Assembly: GCA_001970855.1 (NCBI GenBank)
Contig: LSSN01000596.1
Span: 1 to 37,322, forward strand
Origin: Smittium culicis
Lineage: Eukaryota; Kickxellomycota; Harpellomycetes; Harpellales; Legeriomycetaceae
Reading direction: 5' to 3'
Length of the DNA stretch: 37,322 nucleotides
Shown here: piece after piece, positions 32,141 through 37,322 of the stretch
Numbering within the stretch: position 1 is the first letter of the stretch
How the letters are laid out: the number at the start of each line of letters is the position of its first letter
Program-made: the position numbers and the translations under genes
The notes under the pieces: generated by a model
Database searches by the model: none
What the model saw: the letters and a program-made list of their open reading frames with translations, nothing else
What the model was told of the DNA's origin: nothing

Positions 32141-33926
32141 CTAGTAGTGTGTGTCTATAGCACCAGAGAAAAAATTATGATAATTATTTAGATCTAATTC
32201 TTGACCTTCCATTTTGGAACTAACTGCTATTGATGCACCAATCCAGCATCTGTTAGAAGGGTCAAAGGTCAAACCACTATTATTGTACTTTTTTTCTTTT
32301 GACTCACTCATAATGCTATCTATTTCAGATTCCGTATCTTGGTCGTCCGCCAAATCTTTACTTAAATGATTGAAACCATCATCTGTTTGCGAAATAAAAT
32401 CTGCACCGCTTGAAGAATCATGACTAATATCGTCTATCAACGAGGCAACAGATGATAAGGCCTTAGTTTTAGGGCTATCACTCAATTCGAAAGCTAAGCT
32501 TGTAATAAATCGAGTTCTGAAATTAGGTAAACGAGGAAGGTTTCCAGTGACTAAAACTTGACTGGTTAGTCTTTTTTTTAAATCTACTGGCAAATTTCTA
32601 ATAACCTGACAAGTCAAATCTACTATCCCATTGATGTCATTTTTTGAATCACCACAAAATAAAATGTCAAGAACATGCTCGCGAACAAATCCAGGTATGA
32701 AGCACCTTATTACTGAGCTATTTTTAAGTCTCCAGTCAAAAAATAGATCAGAGGCTATAGAGCTTTGTTGGTACCAACTCATCAAATTATCACAAAATAT
32801 ACCATAATCAGCCATGGGATTATTTTGGTCTTGGTTTAGCATATTTTTAGGGGGTGATAATGGCGATGCAAATATAAAATTATCAATTATGTGCTGACAA
32901 ATACTACTATCCAAGATCGCTGGAGTAAAGCTTTGGCTTTTAGGAGGACTATCTTCTGAAGAAGTTAAAATTGAATAAGATCCACACTTAATGAGCAAGT
33001 CTCTTAGATAGTCTTTTAATGATTCATTTCCTAATGAAGAGGATATTGATAGAGATTCGAGAGGCCTACAGTCAAATACCTAATTTATAATTTGGATAAT
33101 AAGCATTCTTAATGAAATTTAAATGAAATACTAATATAAAAAATAAATAATACTGGAGTTATAGTAGTCTCGACGCTCCCGAAATTAATGGTCAATCCCT
33201 CCATTTTCCCCAAAGTTAACAAAGACATAACCGATCCAGGAAAGAATGTTATCGATGGAACCTAACATTTAATAAAATATTGATAGATAAATTATACAAA
33301 TTGAATTGAAGTAACTATTTGAATAATACCATTAAATCTTCGAGCAAAGATTTCGCTAATTCAAATTTTATTGGTAGAGGAAGCGGCGTTGGCTCAACAA
33401 CTATAACTTTATTACTCCGGGGATCCATAAGAAGATCTCTATAAAAAAGTAAAAACTTATATTAAATAAATTATAACCTACTTTATGGAAATTGAGAATA
33501 TTATAGGGCTTGTAATTGAAAAGATGTGATAATATTAGAATAAATACTTTTCATATATCTTCGTAAATTCGTGGGTAAAAATAGATCTAGATGATATAGT
33601 ATTTTGCTCTTCCAGTGGGATTTTGAACAAAACTCCTTTCTAATTTAATTTTTGTTACAGTTAACTAAACATGAAGTTTTTGATACTAATAAAAAATTGT
33701 GAAAAAGAACCTTTAGAGTTTTTCTGAAAGCTTCGCCATAATAGCTATACGGTGTTAAATCAAAAGACTCGCCGAGAGAACTATTATACTGCGGAAAGTG
33801 ATCTCCAGATATTCCTGATTTTATATAATCTGCAGTAACTTCGAAGATAGGCTTTTCCGAATGCTTTGACAGGGTTGATGTCTTGAATAGCTTACTATAG
33901 TAATCCAAATCTAGTGAAGTGTTCAT
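32141..33926 (-). CDS. ACTR10: actin-related protein Arp10/ACTR10 (dynactin pointed-end subunit)
   Basis: Five minus-strand exons: 33926-33711, 33639-33548, 33438-33330, 33261-33154 and 33079-32141, all GT-AG with matching phases; about 487 residues (human 417). Arp10/Arp11 caps the pointed end of the dynactin Arp1 filament, which links dynein to cargo. Seen: FEVTADYIKSGISGDHFP (compare VIDLGEAFTKCGFAGE), KIYEKDLLMDPRSNKVIVVEP across exons 2/3 (compare LLVNPRDRRVVIIE), VPSITFFPGSVMSLLTLGK (compare VPSVLLAPSHLMALLTLGI), INFGSVETTITPVFD (compare LDCGYRESLVLPIYE), and in exon 5 PVDLKKRLTSQVLVTGNLPRL (compare [21 protein letters not shown]) with CWIGASIA near the end. The nucleotide-binding glycines are poorly kept, as usual for this divergent Arp. 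A Ser/Asp-rich insertion (about 380-440) adds length. The exon 1/2 junction is the least certain. Confidence 0.86.
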
Positions 33927-34130
33927 TTTATCGCTTTCAATATGTTAATTTCGATGCAATAGTGTACTCTATTTTTCGTCACTTAAAGGGACCAAGTAAA
34001 GAAACTCGCCATTTGGAGTTAATAGCTTATTTTATCTTGATACTCAATTTTAATGATGAAAACCGTAGCAAAAACAAAGCTTTTTTATAGCTAAATGTCA
34101 CTGGCTAGTATAAATAAAGAAAGTGTAATT

Positions 34131-34136
34131 ATTGGC
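34131..34136 (-). promoter_or_regulatory. CCAAT-box candidate, Arp10 promoter
   Basis: TTTCAGCCAATAATTA on the minus strand, about 205 bp before the Arp10 ATG; nearly the same extended sequence lies upstream of SYS1 (31411). Confidence 0.4.
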
Positions 34137-34680
34137 TGAAACTGTCTGGTGTATATAATTATCCAAATACCATTTGATATGATTTTTCAGCTTATTCATT
34201 ATTGGATAATCGCTATTTTTGGTATTCAAAATACTTCAACTGCATTCATCAAAAGGCGCTCCCCTCATTCAAAATTCTCTCGCCCTATATCGTTTGAATC
34301 TTCATTTATCTGTAAACTTCATAGTAATTATCAAGTTATAATTAAGATAATCTTATTTCATATTTTATGGTGCTATCATATACTATCAGAATCATTATCA
34401 TTATACAATTATTCGCGAAATAGAGCTATAAATTACCTATCGTCATCTTCAATAGCATGCTCAACAATGCGCAAAATATTAATCGCTATATTTTACTGAT
34501 AAAATAAATCTAATTGCCTATTCTTATTTTCTAATTTATTTTTATGTAATGTATTTTTATAGGACATATTTACTCGATACTTTATCTTTTATCACTAAGG
34601 GTAGTAAACGAAATGCTTAAATACAGCGATTTGCTAGCGATTTTTATATTCATCATCCATTCAATAAAAAATATTATTAA

Positions 34681-34858
34681 GCCAATAGACAAAAGCAATC
34701 AAAAGAGCTATAAAATACCGAATCAATTATTACCCAAATTGAAGTAAAATATAAAGTCGTTTATTTTAGAAAGAATTTAGCCAGCCAATAACATATCAAT
34801 AAATTCGCAAGAAAAGAAAAAGTGTTAAATATGAGGTGCATTCCTGTTGCTATTGGCC
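34681..34858 (+). promoter_or_regulatory. cluster of three CCAAT boxes, Mpv17-like gene 2 promoter
   Basis: GCCAATAG (34681), GCCAATAA (34784) and ATTGGCCAA (34851), spaced about 70-100 bp and lying 380-557 bp before the ATG at 35238. Clustering of NF-Y-type sites supports a promoter. The last one overlaps the end of the tentative small gene. Confidence 0.35.
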
Positions 34859-35191
34859 AAATTTGATCCAAACCTCCCTATTTGCCTCAAACTCGGTAAT
34901 TTCCGCAAGAAAGATGATCAGTGCTTTATCTATACGATTAAGATTATCTAAATCTGAAAAAAAAAAAACCATTTTAGGCACTGTAAAAAAATATGAGGAC
35001 TTTTCAATTTCAATGTTGGAAATAAAATTAGGGAGTTGTAAAAGTGAAGTTTTTTCAATCAAATAGAATAATTTACGCATATCTCCCTTCTTATAGAGCA
35101 TAGAATTATTTCCTGAGTAGAAAACAACTATTCATCAGTCCGAATTTCGAAAATTGTTATCACTTTGCAGAAATATTTCTTTAATTTCCAT
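34850..35191 (-). CDS. possible tiny spliced gene (tentative)
   Basis: Minus-strand pieces 35191-35164, 35112-35077 and 34953-34850 join in phase through GTGATA...CTCAG and GTAAAT...(T-tract)CAG introns to give about 55 codons (starts MEIKEIFLQ, then NNSMLYKKGDM, ends WIKFGQ and stop). The T12-CAG before the last exon is a strong 3' splice site, and the last exon has higher G+C than its surroundings. The order IF...MLYxxGDM...LDNLNRIDKALIIFLAEI faintly recalls the N-terminal histone-fold of TAF13, but the second half of that domain is missing. It could be part of a longer gene or not a gene. Start codons here and at 35238 would be 46 bp apart and divergent. Confidence 0.28.
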
Positions 35192-35237
35192 CAAATAAAT
35201 TCACAACTCCTTTTTCAAGAATATAAAATTAACAAAA

Positions 35238-35852
35238 ATGGTCTTTGGAAAACTTTGGAATGAGAGCGCAAAGAGATTTCCTTTGTTGACTATGTCGGTA
35301 ACCAATGGAACATTAGCTGCAACAGGCGACATTATTGCCCAAACAGTAACAAGAAATAATTCCGAAAACATTGATGGCAAAAAAAAAAGTCACGATTTCA
35401 GACAAACTGCGAGATTTTTCTTATACGTCTCTATGTTTGCCCCCATATCATATAAATGGTACTCTATTTTAAGTCACAGATTTCCAATGAAGCCTGTTGT
35501 TGGTAACATGAAGCGAAAACTTGGGAAGGATGAGTGGAAAGTTGTTTCTAAAAGAGTGATGACCGATCAGGTTCTGTTTGCCCCGTTCGCTGTAAGTATG
35601 TTCATTGGTGTTATGGGAATCTTGGAAAACAAAAGTACTATTCAAATTAAGCAAAACTTCAAAGACCGTTACTTGGTTACCTTAGCTGCTGGATATTTTC
35701 TTTGGCCTGCTGTTCAGATTGTTAACTTTTCAATTATTCCTCTAATTTACAGAGTACCATTTACTGGACTTGCTAGCTTATTCTGGAATGCCTTTTTAAG
35801 TATTTCTAACAGCAAAACAAGTTTCAAAGATGCCGCAAAAATCCCTGAATGA
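35238..35852 (+). CDS. Mpv17/PMP22 family membrane protein (paralogue 2)
   Basis: 204 residues, single exon, start in a good context (AACAAAAATGG). Full family pattern: LWNESAKRFPLLTMSVTNG, LAATGDIIAQ, APISYKWYSILSHRFP, MTDQVLFAPF, then the C-terminal signature YFLWPAVQIVNFSIIPLIYRVPF and WNAFLSISNS. Length is typical of Sym1/MPV17. Compared with paralogue 1 (10492-11343) it lacks the two low-complexity insertions, and clear identity is confined to the motif regions, so the duplication is old. Mitochondrial inner membrane or peroxisomal location is not decidable. The promoter region holds several GCCAAT boxes. Confidence 0.95.
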   Translation: MVFGKLWNESAKRFPLLTMSVTNGTLAATGDIIAQTVTRNNSENIDGKKKSHDFRQTARFFLYVSMFAPISYKWYSILSHRFPMKPVVGNMKRKLGKDEWKVVSKRVMTDQVLFAPFAVSMFIGVMGILENKSTIQIKQNFKDRYLVTLAAGYFLWPAVQIVNFSIIPLIYRVPFTGLASLFWNAFLSISNSKTSFKDAAKIPE

Positions 35853-36193
35853 TTTAAAAATTGTTAAATACCCTACTGTTAATTCTTAATGATATCAAAT
35901 TCTCCGTTTAGATATTCAATATAGGTAACTCTATATTCGTATTAACTCCACCTAATATGTTTTTCCAGAATGTGTACTATATTACACATGTGACTTAATA
36001 TTTATCACTAACTTTTATCGGAATATAGTCAAACAATTTAAATGTAGTTGTAATACATCATGTCTTTTTCAAAGCGATAAATTTGATATGCTTGATACTA
36101 CCTAGCTGATAATTTTTATAGAATTAATGTCATCTTGTTCGAAATTTGATGTGTTTTTCGATTTGTTCGTAGGCTAAGGTAAAATGTTTTTAA

Positions 36194-36382
36194 CTCTTTT
36201 CCTGTCGGTAGTCTGTTTTTGATCTAGCAAATCTAGCCAACTGAATTCGACATATATAATTTAATTCCAAAATTCTAAATAATATTGGTTCTCTGTGGAA
36301 TAGTAGTAAATAATAAACTTAATTATAAACCATAAACGAATAATTTAAGTTGTTTTATTTAAAAGAGTTGGACGGATAAGTG
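36194..36382 (-). mobile_element. TTAA-flanked miniature element, copy E
   Basis: 189 bp between TTAA at 36190-36193 and 36383-36386, minus orientation. Ends CTCTTTTCCTGTCGG (left) and, read inward from the right, CACTTATCCGTCCAAC. Internally closest to copy A (shared GAATTCAGTTGGCT-like block and AACAGACTAC). Confidence 0.78.
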
Positions 36383-36758
36383 TTAATAAGTTATGGAAAA
36401 TTATAAATTTTGATTCATAGCGATTTGCTGGATTACTAGACTTTTCCTTCGTCCAGAATCCTTCTGATTGATTATTATAAGTATAGTCTCATTATAACTA
36501 CGATTTTGAATAGAGAGCGATACAATTTCATATTCGATTCTACACTCAAATGTTAATTTTTTAAATATTAATTTGCGAATAGCAAAATATTAGATTGAAT
36601 TTATAAGATCTGTTATATCTTTTAGCCGTTTAATGGAGCTAATGATATTCTGGCTATGTTAGTCATATATATTTTATATCAAATTACTGCTTAAAGTTTA
36701 AATTTACTATTTTTTAGAATTGCAGAAATATGTTTTTTTATAACATGCAATACCAATG

Positions 36759-36776
36759 ATATCTAGTACTAGATAT
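36759..36776. repeat. perfect 18-bp palindrome
   Basis: ATATCTAGTACTAGATAT reads identically on both strands. No neighbouring gene; may be chance in AT-rich DNA. Confidence 0.55.
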
Positions 36777-36823
36777 GAGTAAATTAGAGTACTCTATTAT
36801 AGGATATAATTTTTTTTCTTTAA

Positions 36824-37012
36824 CCCTTTCCTGTTCAAAGCTCTTTAAAAAATCAAAATTAATGATTCGACCATAGTTTAAAATTAATTTTAATATTTTC
36901 TATCAATCTGCAATATATCAATAAATTTTATTGTATCTGAATTATATTTTAGTTATAGAATTTAGCTAGCTAGATTAAATATGTCAAAAAAATTCCACCT
37001 CACAGGAAAGAG
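36824..37012 (+). mobile_element. TTAA miniature element, copy F
   Basis: 189 bp. Left flank TTAA (36820-36823) and left end CCCTTTCCTGTTCAAAGC; right end CACAGGAAAGAG followed by CCAA (37013-37016), a decayed TTAA. Exact 189-bp length supports the assignment despite divergence. Confidence 0.7.
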
Positions 37013-37149
37013 CCAAGCTTGTATAATTTTTCAATACAACATTATTTGCCATATAATTTCTAAGATATGCAAGAAAAATTTTTTTTCAGAATATCCTTTT
37101 GACTAGGAGATGAATCTTGATTCTTTCATACTACAAAAAAACTTCTTTC

Positions 37150-37322
<173 letters not shown>

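Larger units (their letters stand above)
33927..35237. other. intergenic between Arp10 and Mpv17-like gene 2
   Basis: 1.3 kb. Contains GCCAAT-type boxes at 34131, 34681, 34784 and 34851, a possible tiny spliced gene (34850-35191, minus), and a short coding-looking minus-strand patch at 34484-34435 that ends at a GTAATT donor-like site. A plus-strand open stretch 34149-34499 is AT-rich with no family likeness and is not called. Confidence 0.5.

Noticed and set aside
34149..34499. Plus-strand open frame of 116 codons
   Set aside because: AT-rich, hydrophobic/Ser-rich random-looking protein. The minus strand of the same region has better coding-like patches and CCAAT boxes.

Overview
The window looks like nuclear DNA of an AT-rich, intron-bearing eukaryote, most likely an early-diverging filamentous fungus (zygomycete grade; a Harpellales/Smittium-like lineage would fit, but this is inference). 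Reasons: roughly three quarters A+T; short GT-AG introns (about 50-120 nt, often with a T-rich 3' end) inside recognisable conserved genes; a tyrosine-recombinase (DIRS-type) retrotransposon; and an assembly gap of 537 N. No bacterial-style operons, rRNA, convincing tRNA or CRISPR are visible.

Layout. 1-5.2 kb is a gene-free AT-rich stretch. About 5.2-8.9 kb is one decayed DIRS-like element on the minus strand (gag, RT, RNase H, tyrosine recombinase), richer in G+C than its surroundings. From 10.5 kb onward come host genes: an Mpv17/PMP22 membrane protein (+), an F-box/LRR protein cut by the gap (-), the scavenger decapping enzyme DcpS (+, 3 exons), an unrecognised three-exon gene (-), a very long WDR6/Trm734 WD40 protein (-, 8 exons), a small secreted Cys-rich, Arg/Lys-rich protein with a duplicated module (+), the Golgi protein SYS1 with a long acidic tail (-, 2 exons), the dynactin actin-related protein Arp10/ACTR10 (-, 5 exons), a possible tiny split gene (-), and a second Mpv17/PMP22 paralogue (+).

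The intergenic regions carry at least six copies of a ~189 bp TTAA-flanked miniature element (ends CCCTTTCCYGTC) that looks piggyBac-like. One copy is inserted inside another. A second degenerate ~175 bp dispersed repeat is seen twice. The window ends in a long (ATT)n microsatellite.

The genes do not form one pathway. They are housekeeping functions: 3'-end mRNA decay (DcpS), tRNA wobble 2'-O-methylation (WDR6/Trm734), Golgi targeting (SYS1), dynein/dynactin transport (Arp10), SCF ubiquitin ligase (F-box) and organelle membrane proteins (Mpv17 family). CCAAT-type boxes (GCCAAT) recur about 200-560 bp upstream of seven gene starts. The most unusual items are the duplicated Cys-rich secreted protein (28433-28888), the GC-rich hairpin locus at 29131-29385, the TTAA miniature elements with their nested insertion, and the SYS1 tail carrying acidic Trp motifs plus a C-terminal KKxx.
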